Origin: Maricaulis sp.
GTDB taxonomy: Bacteria > Pseudomonadota > Alphaproteobacteria > Caulobacterales > Maricaulaceae
Length of the DNA stretch: 53,730 nucleotides
Reading direction: 5' to 3'
Assembly (NCBI GenBank): GCA_029251785.1
Contig: JAQXCQ010000114.1
Coordinates: 1 to 53,730 of the forward strand
In this document: one piece after another, positions 25,048 through 34,131 of the stretch
Layout: each line of letters starts with the position of its first letter
Position numbering within the stretch: the stretch's first letter is position 1
Made by a program: the position numbers and the translations under genes
The notes under the pieces: model-generated
What the model was told of the DNA's origin: nothing
Databases searched by the model: none
What the model saw: only the letters and a program-made list of their open reading frames with translations

Positions 25048-26063
25048 CGAGAGTGCGGTCAGACAGAAATAGATAGAACTGGAAAGCCCCAGATAAACAG
25101 CAAAATAAACTAAAAAACAGGGCACCCTAAAAATTAGCTATAAAACAGAGGGTAAACACCATCTATCCTGCGCCCAGTCTGGGGCGGCCGGCCGGTCTGG
25201 GGCGCAAACGTTCGCCGGATTCGGTTGCTAGGGCGCTAAGCTAGACTGGCGACCCTATGGGGAAGCCGGATTCGGTCAAATGGCTAAGTTTCGCCTCTTC
25301 CTGCAGGTGCAGCTCATCGGCCAGATATCGTGACCAGTCCGGTTTTGTTTGAGATATTCGACGGACATTTCGAGTCCGCCCGGCGTGCCGTCCAAATAGA
25401 AAGGCGCGCTTGATCAGGCCCGGCACCCAACATGAAACTGCGCACACGTCCCTGCCATCAGATCACGACAAAGCGCGTAATCCTGATTCTCAAGGAAGGT
25501 TGCTGTAGTCGATTGCCACGTTGCGTCACGTGAGGAGGATATCCGAGCAGGACAATGCGACCTTGGTGATAATGTGAGCAAATTGGCTTAAAGTGGGGCG
25601 TGCTACAACCCGTGATCGATAATGCTTGGGGCGGTAATTGGTGTGTGTCTCTGTTCAAGTTACTATTTAATTCGCATTCCGACGATGAAGGATGTGTTCC
25701 GAATCCGGTTGCAGGTGATCGTCCCTGATCTGAGCTAAAGCCTCGACCCTGCGGCCGGGTGTTTTCCAAATCCATGAACCGACTTGAAAACCGGCGGCCA
25801 GGCTAGGCGGCGACCCAGGCCGCGGGGGTGCGGCGTATGTGTACGGATCTGGGAGCACGTTTTGCGCCTGAATTCGGGTGCGCAAACTGTTGTTCAGAAA
25901 AACGGTTGCGACGGTTTTCAACGTCCCGATAAGGGTCCCGCACCGCTATTTCTAGGGTCATCTTAGGGATTTATTATGCAAACCCGCAGGAGTGTCGTGC
26001 GCAGGAATATTCCTATCTAGGTTCGGTCGATCATACTCGGTGGAACAGCTTGTGAGGCGCGTT
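25048..26063. other. Gene-free stretch with short direct repeats
   Basis: About 1 kb without a convincing gene. GTCTGGGGCG occurs at 25177-25186 and 25195-25204 around a GGCCGGCC palindrome. GCCGGATTCGGT occurs at 25214-25225 and 25265-25276. A minus-strand frame at 25241-25447 reads like ordinary protein for part of its length but has no start context or known motif, so it may be a gene remnant. Other frames overlap each other and look random. No transposase or integrase motif was recognised. Confidence 0.45.
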
Positions 26064-26390
26064 ATGGATAATTGGCATGATCGTCCGGAATTCGATGGTG
26101 CGACTGTTTGTGCGCTTAAAAATGCTGTTGGCGATGATGCCTTTGCGGTCATGAAAGTTCAGTTCCGCGAAGACCTCGAGCGCCTGCGTACGGCATTCCT
26201 GGAGGCGCGGGATAACGCCGATCCAACGGCCACCAAGGAAACAGCCCATGCCCTGAAGGGGGCCGCGTCGAATATTGGTTTGATGCGCCTCGGTGCACTG
26301 GGGGGTTTTGAGACTGATCCGAGTGCCGACAGCGGAGACTTTGTCGCGACATTCGATTCTGCCATTGAGCATCTAATGAAAGAGGCCTGA
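26064..26390 (+). CDS. Histidine phosphotransfer (Hpt) protein
   Basis: Small four-helix phosphorelay protein (108 residues). The phospho-accepting His is in AHALKGAASNIG, an intact Hpt motif. The Met at 26064 with TGTGAGGCGC upstream is preferred to an in-frame extension beginning at 25992, which adds no Hpt-like sequence. It would pass phosphate between a hybrid kinase (not in this window) and a receiver. The nearest receiver is the one fused to the PP2C phosphatase about 760 bp downstream. Hpt plus receiver-PP2C plus STAS resembles the HptB-HsbR-HsbA relay of Pseudomonas. Confidence 0.88.
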   Translation: MDNWHDRPEFDGATVCALKNAVGDDAFAVMKVQFREDLERLRTAFLEARDNADPTATKETAHALKGAASNIGLMRLGALGGFETDPSADSGDFVATFDSAIEHLMKEA

Positions 26391-26834
26391 TGGTCGACGG
26401 CGATCTCAGTGATCGACGTTAAAATATCGCGTTCGCGCGTGATGCCTGAAATATGGCCAGGGCGCCGTGATCGGTGCGTCGCTTGATGGAAATCCCACAA
26501 CCAGACGCCCTTGCAGCGACGTTCTGGGTCGATCATTGGCAAATAGGGCCAACGCCCCGTCTTTTTGAGATGATTTGAGCGGACATCCCACTGACACGTA
26601 AGGTCGGCCGCGAATTCATTGCCGCGGCTTCGGACTGGATGCTGGTTTGTGGCGGGTCCGCAAATTGATGGGCGCGTGTTGATGAGTGTGAAACCTTATC
26701 GCGCCATACTGGATTTCATACCTGACTAGACGAGGTGAAAACAGAATTTCTTCGCGAATGGTCCGCTGATGCAGAGATCGAGTCATATGAAGAATTAGAT
26801 GTTGCGCCAAGTATAGAGCTATTTTAAGGACGTT
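26391..26834. other. Gene-free stretch before the STAS gene
   Basis: About 440 bp with no supported gene. Several short frames on both strands overlap and lack motifs. It presumably holds the promoter of the STAS-PP2C-HATPase operon, but no clear -35/-10 pair was found. ATTTTAAGGACGTT immediately before 26835 supplies that gene's ribosome-binding site. Confidence 0.45.
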
Positions 26835-27137
26835 ATGGATTATACAATCGACACTTCAGACAATTGCGCCACTGTTAAAATTCAGGGTGTTCTGACCTTT
26901 GACGACCATGAAAAGTTCAAGGGCGTTGTCCAGTCCATCTCAACAGAACAGGCCGAGGAAATCGTTATCAATCTCGCCGAGACAAAAATGATCGATTCCG
27001 CGGGAATTGGCATGCTTCTTCTCGCGAATGACAAGGCGATGAAGGCCGGAAAAACGGTCAAGCTGGCGGGTGTTTCAGGGCATGTGGCCAAAGTGGTCGA
27101 GCTGTCCAAGATCGATCAACTCATTCCGGTCATCTAA
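26835..27137 (+). CDS. STAS-domain anti-sigma factor antagonist
   Basis: Single STAS domain (100 residues), the switch protein of a partner-switching system. The motif MIDSAGIGMLLLA includes the Ser that is normally phosphorylated by a HATPase-type kinase and dephosphorylated by a PP2C phosphatase. The phosphorylation state decides which partner it binds. It is 13 bp upstream of the receiver-PP2C gene and in one operon with the HATPase, so kinase, phosphatase and substrate are encoded together. The final target (a sigma factor, diguanylate cyclase or other) is not visible. Confidence 0.93.
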   Translation: MDYTIDTSDNCATVKIQGVLTFDDHEKFKGVVQSISTEQAEEIVINLAETKMIDSAGIGMLLLANDKAMKAGKTVKLAGVSGHVAKVVELSKIDQLIPVI

Positions 27138-27150
27138 CCGGATTTGATCG

Positions 27151-28356
27151 ATGCAGGCTGCGCGTCAAAATCTCGAAGAGCTCCCAGGCGAAGATATTGG
27201 TCATGTGCCATCCGATGACGCACGGATCCTTGTGGTCGATGACCTGAAGTCATCGCGCATGATGATTGGTGCTGTGCTGGCTGCTGCGGGATTTACGAAT
27301 TTGGATTATGCGGGCGACGGCATCGAGGCGCTCGAGAAAATCCGGGAGATCAAGCCGGATTTGCTGGTTCTCGATATCGTGATGCCGCGGATGGACGGAT
27401 TTGATGTGTGCCGGAAGGTTCGCCAGGAATTGGGGCACGATTTCCCGATACTGGTACAATCAGGGATCACAAATGCAGACGAACGTGTTCGTGTGTTTGA
27501 TGAAGGTGCAACAGATCTTGTCTCCAAGCCTATCAATGCCGCCGAACTGATCTCACGCGTCCGGGTTCATGTGGAACATCGACGCTTGCTCGCTGACCTC
27601 CGTCAATATCAGCGCCGAATGGAAGATGAGTTGAGGACGGTAGAGGCAATGCAAGTCTCGCTGATGAAGTCTGACGAAGACGTGGCCGCGATCGCGGAAC
27701 CACGCGGAGCCAGGATCGCCTCCCATTATCAGCCCTCCAACCAGCTTGGCGGCGATCTGTGGCAGATATTCCCGATCGATGACGATTGTTTTGGATTGTT
27801 GATGGTCGACTTATCCGGACATGGCGTGACGGCGGCGATCAACGCTTTTCGCCTGCACATGCTGATTGAATCTCTGACCGATGATCGCGGCAATCCCGCG
27901 CAATGGCTGGCGACCCTGGCTGAACGTCTCTACCAGCTATTGCCCGTCGAGCACTTTGCGACAGGGTTTTACGGCGTCTATGACCGGCGTAACCGCTCAA
28001 TGGTATACGCTTCGGGTGCTGCCCCCACTGCGCTGGTTTTGCGCAATGATGGTCGTAATGAGGAGCTGGACCCCTCGGGCTTGTTGCTGGGCGTGAGTGA
28101 CGATGTCTCGTATGATGCACGAACGGTGATGTTTGAACCTGGCGATCGCCTCTTTTTGTATAGCGACGCACTGACCGAAGATTTCAAGAATGTTGAAAAC
28201 TCCTTGAGTGAGACGGATCTGGCAAACATTGCGCGTCAGGCGCTGCTCGATGATGGACTGAACGGATTTCCGGACCGTGTGAAGGCGCAGGTTTTCGCCA
28301 CCCCTGAAGACGAAATGCGGGATGATATCACGCTGATTTTGATGGAGGCTCGCTAA
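27151..28356 (+). CDS. Response regulator with PP2C (RsbU/SpoIIE) phosphatase output
   Basis: A receiver domain (about residues 26-145) with ILVVDD, phospho-acceptor in LVLDIVMPRMDGF and the conserved Lys in VSKPINAAEL, joined by a coiled-coil linker (about 146-175) to a PP2C-type Ser phosphatase. Metal-binding motifs are LGGDLW, VDLSGHGVTAA and the C-terminal MRDDITLILM. 401 residues. Phosphorylation of the receiver, possibly by the Hpt protein upstream, would control dephosphorylation of the STAS protein encoded just before it. The stop codon overlaps the start of the HATPase gene as TAATG. Confidence 0.94.
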   Translation: MQAARQNLEELPGEDIGHVPSDDARILVVDDLKSSRMMIGAVLAAAGFTNLDYAGDGIEALEKIREIKPDLLVLDIVMPRMDGFDVCRKVRQELGHDFPILVQSGITNADERVRVFDEGATDLVSKPINAAELISRVRVHVEHRRLLADLRQYQRRMEDELRTVEAMQVSLMKSDEDVAAIAEPRGARIASHYQPSNQLGGDLWQIFPIDDDCFGLLMVDLSGHGVTAAINAFRLHMLIESLTDDRGNPAQWLATLAERLYQLLPVEHFATGFYGVYDRRNRSMVYASGAAPTALVLRNDGRNEELDPSGLLLGVSDDVSYDARTVMFEPGDRLFLYSDALTEDFKNVENSLSETDLANIARQALLDDGLNGFPDRVKAQVFATPEDEMRDDITLILMEAR

Positions 28357-29240
28357 TGGGCTCCCCTGCGATAGCTATGAACAATTGCGGCGGTGATGCG
28401 GTGCCAAATTGCATCTGGATACAATTGAGCAATACGACACTCGCGCGCGCCATTACTCAGTATTTGCGAAGTGATCATCCGGCTGAAGTTGTAACGGATC
28501 ATCAATTGCCACCCGGAAGCTCGGTTGGCTTTGTCATCACCGACGACAGTCATGCAGGGTGTCTTGGCGAGGCGAAAGCGAATTCCGCCGGGGCCTTGCA
28601 ATCGATTTTGATTACAAATGATACCGCGACCAAGGCGCGGGCAGATTTCGTTTTGAAGTCAGACGTGGATTTTGAATCGGTCCGGTCGGTGTTTCGGGCT
28701 GCGCGTGAATTTCGAGAAGAGGTTTTGGCGCTTCGCACCGATGTCGCGAAACGCAAATCTGCGATTGGAACCATTAATTCCGGACAATTCATCTTCCGAA
28801 CGCTGGATGAGGCGCGGGCATTGGCCACCATGCTGGCATTGGCTTGTCCTGAGCCTGACCTCGTTGTTGTTGGCTTGCAAGAATTGATGGTCAACGCAGT
28901 CGAGCACGGAAATTTGGAAATTTCAGCCGAAGAGAAACATGCACTTCTGATGAATGGCACGTGGCGGCAAGAAATCGAAAAACGCCTGCTCGACGCTGAG
29001 TATATTGATCGCGTGGTGATTGTTTCGTTTCAGCGAAGCGCTCGGATCATTTCAATTACAATCCAGGATGAAGGTATGGGGTTTGATCATGCCGCCCAAG
29101 TCAATTTGGATGTTCCAGATAACGGATATCGTGGCCGGGGCATTGCAATGGCACGTGACCTATCCTTCTCGGATGTGACCTATTTGGGCGCAGGCAATAT
29201 CGTCGAGGCAACGATCCTGATCGACCAGAAAGACTGGTAG
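28356..29240 (+). CDS. HATPase anti-sigma-type Ser kinase with receiver-like N-terminus
   Basis: The C-terminal half (from about residue 150) is a GHKL/HATPase_c domain: QELMVNAVEHGN is the N box, DEGMGFD is G1, and GYRGRGIAMARD is G2. This matches RsbW/SpoIIAB-type kinases that phosphorylate STAS proteins. The N-terminal 130 residues look like a worn receiver domain: FVLKSDVDFESVRSVFRAA resembles the region around the conserved Lys and helix 5, but no phospho-acceptor Asp is evident. An insertion in the HATPase (about residues 195-220, with WRQEIEKRLLDAEY) is longer than in classical RsbW. It is the last gene of the STAS-PP2C-HATPase operon (start within TAATG). Confidence 0.87.
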   Translation: MGSPAIAMNNCGGDAVPNCIWIQLSNTTLARAITQYLRSDHPAEVVTDHQLPPGSSVGFVITDDSHAGCLGEAKANSAGALQSILITNDTATKARADFVLKSDVDFESVRSVFRAAREFREEVLALRTDVAKRKSAIGTINSGQFIFRTLDEARALATMLALACPEPDLVVVGLQELMVNAVEHGNLEISAEEKHALLMNGTWRQEIEKRLLDAEYIDRVVIVSFQRSARIISITIQDEGMGFDHAAQVNLDVPDNGYRGRGIAMARDLSFSDVTYLGAGNIVEATILIDQKDW

Positions 29241-29346
29241 GGCCCGGCGTAATCGGCCAATCAGAGAACTGCCCCCCACATTTGATATTGGATAAACACG
29301 CGCTTTGCGGGTAAGCTTGTGTGTTGTGTCGACGAAGGGGAATCTT

Positions 29347-30930
29347 TTGCTTTCTAGTAACTTACTGCGATCCGCTGCAGCAATAAGCCTGCTGTTTGTC
29401 ACATCTTGTGGTCAAAGACAGACAAGCCAGGAAACGATACCAGATATAGATTTGGTCTCCACGGCTGACGACGTGGCAAACACTGAGCTCGCATCCGCCT
29501 ATTCGCAAGACGCCTCATGGCAGCTGGCACGTGGCGACGTCATGGCACGATTGCAGCGTGCCGAGCGCCCGCAGGCCGCGAGAAATGTCATCCTCTTTGT
29601 GGCCGATGGATTGAGTATTCCAACGATCGCTGCTGCCCGAATTTATGACGGCCAGGATCGCGGAGAATCCGGGGTCGAGAATGTTTTATCGTTTGAAACC
29701 TTTCCGAATGTGGCACTGGTGAAAACCTACAATACTGACCGGCAGGTTTCTGATTCCGCGAGCACGGCCACCGCCATGGTGACGGGCATCAAGACGCGGA
29801 CCGGGGCGATCAGCGTCGCCGCTACCCAGGGATTTGAATCCTGCGAACAAGATACGGTCATGCCTTGGACGCTGGCTGAAATTGCCGAAGACCGGGGGAT
29901 GGCGAGCGGTGTGATTTCAACCGCCCGGCTCACCCATGCAACGCCGGCGACCATGTATTCACACAGTTTGTCGCGTGGTTGGGAAACGGATGGAGAATTA
30001 CCCGAAATTGCTGTTGCCGCAGGCTGTGTCGACATTGCCGCGCAATTGCTGAGTTTTCGATCGGGTGATGGCGTGGACGTGATCCTGGGCGGAGGGCGTC
30101 GCAGTTTCAGACCGACCGAAATGGGTGGCGTGCGTACGGATGGACGCGACCTTGTCGCGGAATGGCGGGAGTCGGGGCGTGGCGGTGTCAGTGTCGAGTC
30201 AGCGGCAGAATTTCGTGCGTTGCCCATCGACGGGACTGAGCCAGTATTTGGCTTATTTTCCGACAGCCATATGTCGTATGAGGCTGATCGGGATGCGTCT
30301 GAAGAGCCTTCTCTGGCTGAAATGACCGGGTTTGCCATCGATCGATTATCGCAGAATGAAAACGGCTATGTCTTGATGGTCGAGGCCGGACGTGTAGATC
30401 ATGCCCACCATGGTACCAACGCCTATCGCGCTTTGACGGACACTCAGGCTTTTAGCGAAGCGATCGCGACCGCCATCGAACACGTCGATCTGGATGAGAC
30501 ATTGATTGTGGTGACCGCCGACCATGGACACACGATGACTTTCTCCGGTTATCCGGCACGCGGTAATCCGATCCTGGGTTTGGTCCGTACCAATGACGCG
30601 TCCAATCCGGGGTCCACAGAATTGAGTTTGACGATGGCCGATGATGGTGGACCCTATACTGCATTGGGCTATCAAAATGGCCGCAATCCGCGATTGGATG
30701 ATTCCGAGCCTCTGACCGATGAAATGGTGGCCGACACCGAATTTATGCAGCAGGCGGGTTTCCCGCGGATGAGCGAGACTCATTCCGGCGCAGATGTCGC
30801 ATTGTATGCGGCTGGGCCTCGTGCGCATAATTTCGGCGGCTCGCTGGAGCAAAATTCGGTGTTTCATTTGATGGCTTACGCGCTGGATTGGCATGCCACA
30901 ACTATCGAAAACGAAAACTTGACCGAATGA
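29347..30930 (+). CDS. Alkaline phosphatase, predicted lipoprotein
   Basis: Metal-dependent phosphomonoesterase (527 residues). Motifs are LFVADGLSIPT (metal Asp), SDSASTATAM with nucleophile Ser137 in the Asp-Ser-Ala context, LMVEAGRVDHAHH, VVTADHGHTM, and the C-terminal THSGADVALYAAGPRAHNFGG. The TTG at 29347 is chosen as start because GAAGGGG lies seven bases upstream and a signal follows at once, ending in a lipobox (FVTSCGQ), so it is probably a lipid-anchored outer-membrane or periplasmic enzyme. No Pho box was found upstream, so phosphate control is not evident. It may read through into the PPC-repeat gene. Confidence 0.92.
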   Translation: MLSSNLLRSAAAISLLFVTSCGQRQTSQETIPDIDLVSTADDVANTELASAYSQDASWQLARGDVMARLQRAERPQAARNVILFVADGLSIPTIAAARIYDGQDRGESGVENVLSFETFPNVALVKTYNTDRQVSDSASTATAMVTGIKTRTGAISVAATQGFESCEQDTVMPWTLAEIAEDRGMASGVISTARLTHATPATMYSHSLSRGWETDGELPEIAVAAGCVDIAAQLLSFRSGDGVDVILGGGRRSFRPTEMGGVRTDGRDLVAEWRESGRGGVSVESAAEFRALPIDGTEPVFGLFSDSHMSYEADRDASEEPSLAEMTGFAIDRLSQNENGYVLMVEAGRVDHAHHGTNAYRALTDTQAFSEAIATAIEHVDLDETLIVVTADHGHTMTFSGYPARGNPILGLVRTNDASNPGSTELSLTMADDGGPYTALGYQNGRNPRLDDSEPLTDEMVADTEFMQQAGFPRMSETHSGADVALYAAGPRAHNFGGSLEQNSVFHLMAYALDWHATTIENENLTE

Positions 30931-31037
30931 AAAAGGGGTTGTTCAGTATTCGTTCAGACGAAAAGTCATTTTCTATGCGTGCAAGCATTTGGGAGCGCCG
31001 TGTATGTAAGGGCGTTCATTCTTCGAAGGGGATCACA

Positions 31038-32405
31038 ATGAACAAGTTTCTCATGGCTGTTTCAGTCATCGCTATCACCAGTGGCACTGCCCTGGCTCAA
31101 GACCCGTCAGCAGCGCCATCCTTTGGTGATGTCTCGCTGACCACAGGCTACACGCCTGACCCGTACATGGTCTCAATCACGTCCGGTGGCTTAATTGATG
31201 CCCGCGGGATCTCGCCCAGTTGTGCCGGCTGGGTCGCCAACGCCCCAGATTTCGACCTTTATTTCACGGCAGGCAGCCTGCCACTGACGATTGCGGCTAT
31301 GTCGGATAGCGACACCACTCTTGTGGTCAACGCGCCGGACGGCCGCTGGTATTGCAATGATGATGGGGGGCAGGGTCTCAATCCGCTTTTGACCTTCAAT
31401 AATGCTCAATCCGGACTTTATGACATCTGGATCGGTTCCTACCGTCAGGGTGACTTTGCCAATGCGACCTTGTCGATATCGGAAATTGGCCAGGTTGGCG
31501 GAGCTCCGATAAATTCCAATCCTCAGGTTGGACCAGCGCCGAGTTATCCCATTCCACAGCCGAATGGCCCGGATTTCACGCTTAATCCAACGGCTGGAAG
31601 CGTCAATTTGTCCGCCGGCTATGCGCCGGACCCCCATACCGCCCGGATTGTTTCCGGCGGTGCGTTCCGCGCCTATGACACATCCAGCAATTGCGCTGGC
31701 TGGGTTTCTGAGGCACCGGATTACGCCGTGAATTATAATGCCGGCGGTTTCGACCTGACATTTGGCGTCGACTCCGGTTCCGATACGACCCTGATGATCA
31801 ATGATCCAAACGGAAATTGGATCTGTAATGATGATGGCGGTGTCAATCTCAACCCGCTCATCACTTTCTCCAATCCGCAATCAGGCCGTTATGACGTCTG
31901 GATCGGATCTTACTCCCAGGGTGAATTTGCGAACTCGACCCTATCGGTTTCCGAGGTTGGGCAGGTCGCTCCTCATCGCGGCACGCCGGTTGCCAACCGG
32001 ATCGACATGTCCCTACCAGCCAGCTTTGGTTCGGCCAATCTAAGTTCCGGGTTTGCGCCCGATCCTTACCGGGTCAACATCGTATCTGGCGGCCAATTCC
32101 GCGCCAGCTCCGCGCGTAACGGATGCGCTGGCTGGGTAGCAGGTGCTCCCGACTTCCAGCTGACCTTTAATGCAGGGTCGTTGCCGCTCATCCTGTCTGC
32201 GGCGTCCAATTCGGACACCACGATCTTGGTCAATGATCCAAACGGAAATTGGCACTGTGATGATGATGGCGGCAATGCTGGCCTTAATCCGGCGCTGAGC
32301 TTCTATAACCCGTCTTCCGGTGTCTATGATATCTGGATCGGATCCTATGCTCAGGGCGACAATGCGAGCGCTTCGCTGTCAATCTCCGAGCTTTACAGCG
32401 AATAG
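31038..32405 (+). CDS. Exported protein with three PPC-like beta-sandwich repeats
   Basis: 455 residues: a signal peptide (MNKFLMAVSVIAITSGTALA) followed by three copies of a roughly 120-residue module (DNA about 31116-31490, 31590-31960 and 32010-32400), joined by Pro-rich linkers. Each copy has a GYxPDP opening, a Cys in CAGWV, DTT(L/I)xVN, a second Cys in W-x-C-(N/D)-DDG, then LNPxLxFxNxxSGxYDxWIGSY and xATLSxSE. The layout resembles bacterial pre-peptidase C-terminal (PPC) domains, but here the modules form the whole protein with no enzyme attached. The two Cys per module probably form a disulfide. The Met at 31038 with CGAAGGGGATC upstream is preferred to an earlier in-frame start. Confidence 0.82.
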   Translation: MNKFLMAVSVIAITSGTALAQDPSAAPSFGDVSLTTGYTPDPYMVSITSGGLIDARGISPSCAGWVANAPDFDLYFTAGSLPLTIAAMSDSDTTLVVNAPDGRWYCNDDGGQGLNPLLTFNNAQSGLYDIWIGSYRQGDFANATLSISEIGQVGGAPINSNPQVGPAPSYPIPQPNGPDFTLNPTAGSVNLSAGYAPDPHTARIVSGGAFRAYDTSSNCAGWVSEAPDYAVNYNAGGFDLTFGVDSGSDTTLMINDPNGNWICNDDGGVNLNPLITFSNPQSGRYDVWIGSYSQGEFANSTLSVSEVGQVAPHRGTPVANRIDMSLPASFGSANLSSGFAPDPYRVNIVSGGQFRASSARNGCAGWVAGAPDFQLTFNAGSLPLILSAASNSDTTILVNDPNGNWHCDDDGGNAGLNPALSFYNPSSGVYDIWIGSYAQGDNASASLSISELYSE

Positions 32406-32429
32406 TCTTTTTCGAACGACGATGAATTG

Positions 32430-32460
32430 CGCCGCCCCGGACGAACCGGGGCGGCGTTTT
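32430..32460 (+). terminator. Rho-independent terminator after the PPC-repeat gene
   Basis: CGCCGCCCCGG (32430-32440) pairs perfectly with CCGGGGCGGCG (32446-32456) across a five-base loop and is followed by TTTT. It lies just beyond the PPC gene stop and 14 bp from the convergent leuB stop; it may also serve weakly for the ilv-leu operon, though that side has no T run. Confidence 0.88.
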
Positions 32461-32473
32461 CATGCGCGCTGTC

Positions 32474-33544
32474 CTAGGCTGCCTGGTGCGCGGGGAGAGA
32501 TGTTTTCAGGCATTGCAGAAAACGGTCGCCCGCCTGCGTGCAACTGAGTGGTCCGCCGAGATCCTCGGTCCAGGCCCCGGCCTCGTGCATGGTATTGACC
32601 GCAGAGCGAATTGACATTGCCGCCCGGGGTTCGTCCAGCCCGCTTTCAAAGAGTTGCGCCATGGCCTCGATTGCCCCGAATGGGTTGGCCCTGTCTTGAC
32701 CGGCGATATCGGGGGCAGAGCCGTGTATCGGTTCAAACAATCCTGGTGCCTGATCTCCTAAAGACGCGGATCCGAGTAATCCAATCGAACCGGGCAGCAT
32801 CGAGGCTTCGTCGCTGAGAATGTCACCAAACATGTTTTCCGTCAGCACCACATCGAAGCTGGCCGGGTCCCGCAATAAATGCATGGCAGCGGCGTCGATA
32901 TACATGTGATCCAGGGTTATATCGGGATAGATGGTCTTACCCATTCGCGTCACCACCTCACGCCACAGGCGACTGGTTTCCAGCACATTGGCCTTGTCGA
33001 CCGAGGTGAGTTTTGCGCGCCGCCTTCTTGCCTGTTGGAAGGCAATATGGGCGACGCGTTCAATCTCTGAAACTGAATAGGTGCAGGTGTCGCTGGCGGA
33101 TGTTTCCGTGCGTTTTCTCGCACCGAAATAGACGCCACCCGTCAGTTCGCGAACCACGAGAATATCAATATTTGCGACGCGCTCCGGCCGCAAAGGAGAC
33201 CTGTGGGCGAGCGCCGGGTGGACCGCGACGGGACGCAAATTGGCGTACACGCCCAAGGCTTTGCGCAGCGCCAGTAATCCCGCCTCCGGTCTGGCTGTTG
33301 CTTGATCCCATTTGGGCCCGCCTACGGCCCCAAGGAACACGGCATTTGCGGACAGGCAGGCCTGCAATGTTTCATCGGTAAGCGGCTCCCCAAACTGGTC
33401 AATGGATGCGCCACCAAAAGCGTGTTCGGTTATTCTCAAGGACAGGTCGAAATGGTCCGATATGGTCTGGGCAAGCCGTTTGGCGATGGCTGTGATCTCT
33501 GGACCAATGCCATCTCCGGGTAAAAAGACGATTGTGCGGGTCAT
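32474..33544 (-). CDS. leuB: 3-isopropylmalate dehydrogenase
   Basis: Third enzyme of leucine synthesis: oxidises and decarboxylates 3-isopropylmalate with NAD. 356 residues, normal length. Motifs are LPGDGIGPEITA at the N-terminus, the substrate-binding LRPERVAN region, RELTGGVYFG, VDKANVLETSRLW, TENMFGDILSDEASML and EPIHGSAPDIAGQDRANPFG. It is the last gene of the nine-gene ilv-leu cluster, overlapping the leuD stop by ATGA, and converges on the PPC-repeat gene. Confidence 0.96.
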   Translation of the reverse strand: MTRTIVFLPGDGIGPEITAIAKRLAQTISDHFDLSLRITEHAFGGASIDQFGEPLTDETLQACLSANAVFLGAVGGPKWDQATARPEAGLLALRKALGVYANLRPVAVHPALAHRSPLRPERVANIDILVVRELTGGVYFGARKRTETSASDTCTYSVSEIERVAHIAFQQARRRRAKLTSVDKANVLETSRLWREVVTRMGKTIYPDITLDHMYIDAAAMHLLRDPASFDVVLTENMFGDILSDEASMLPGSIGLLGSASLGDQAPGLFEPIHGSAPDIAGQDRANPFGAIEAMAQLFESGLDEPRAAMSIRSAVNTMHEAGAWTEDLGGPLSCTQAGDRFLQCLKTSLPAHQAA

Positions 33545-34131
33545 GTTGTTCGGGCCTCGTATGCGCTGATCTGGGCGTCGTGGGACAGCAGGAAGCCAAG
33601 CGGGTCGGTGCCGTCAAGCAAACATCTTCGGGCGAAGGGTTCGATCTGAAATTGGAAGCTGGGACCATTGCCCAGATCGACCCGCCCAGTCTCGAGATTG
33701 ATCGCGATCTCTACACCATCATGCTCCAGCAGCCAGTGATGGGCGATCTTCGGCGCGATGATGGGCAGGATGCCATTCTTGCTGGCATTGGCGGAAAAAA
33801 TATCGGCGATTTCGCTGGAGATGACCACGCGAATGCCCAGATCATGCAGTGCCCATGCGGCGTGTTCCCGAGAGGATCCGCAACCGAAATTGCGTCCGGC
33901 GACAATCACTTGCTGATGGGCCGTGTCGAGCGCATTGAGCGGTTCGCCGGAGCGTCGATGTCCCGCCTCGTCATAGCGCCAGTCATGAAAAGCATTGAGA
34001 CCCAGTCCGGCGCACTGTGTGGTGGTGAGAAAGCGTGCCGGGATAATCTGGTCCGTATCGATGTTTTCCTGTGAAATAACGAATGTTCGGCTTCGAAAGC
34101 GAGCGAAGTCCGGTTTGAGGGGGTCAGACAT
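33541..34131 (-). CDS. leuD: 3-isopropylmalate dehydratase small subunit
   Basis: Small (swivel-domain) subunit of isopropylmalate isomerase, pairing with LeuC. 196 residues. Motifs are [30 protein letters not shown] and [19 protein letters not shown], which line the active site at the subunit interface. It overlaps leuC by eight bases upstream and leuB by ATGA downstream. Confidence 0.96.
   Translation of the reverse strand: MSDPLKPDFARFRSRTFVISQENIDTDQIIPARFLTTTQCAGLGLNAFHDWRYDEAGHRRSGEPLNALDTAHQQVIVAGRNFGCGSSREHAAWALHDLGIRVVISSEIADIFSANASKNGILPIIAPKIAHHWLLEHDGVEIAINLETGRVDLGNGPSFQFQIEPFARRCLLDGTDPLGFLLSHDAQISAYEARTT

Noticed and set aside
29241-29346. Possible Pho box before the alkaline phosphatase gene
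   Set aside because: No pair of CTGTCAT-like repeats is present, so phosphate control is not claimed.
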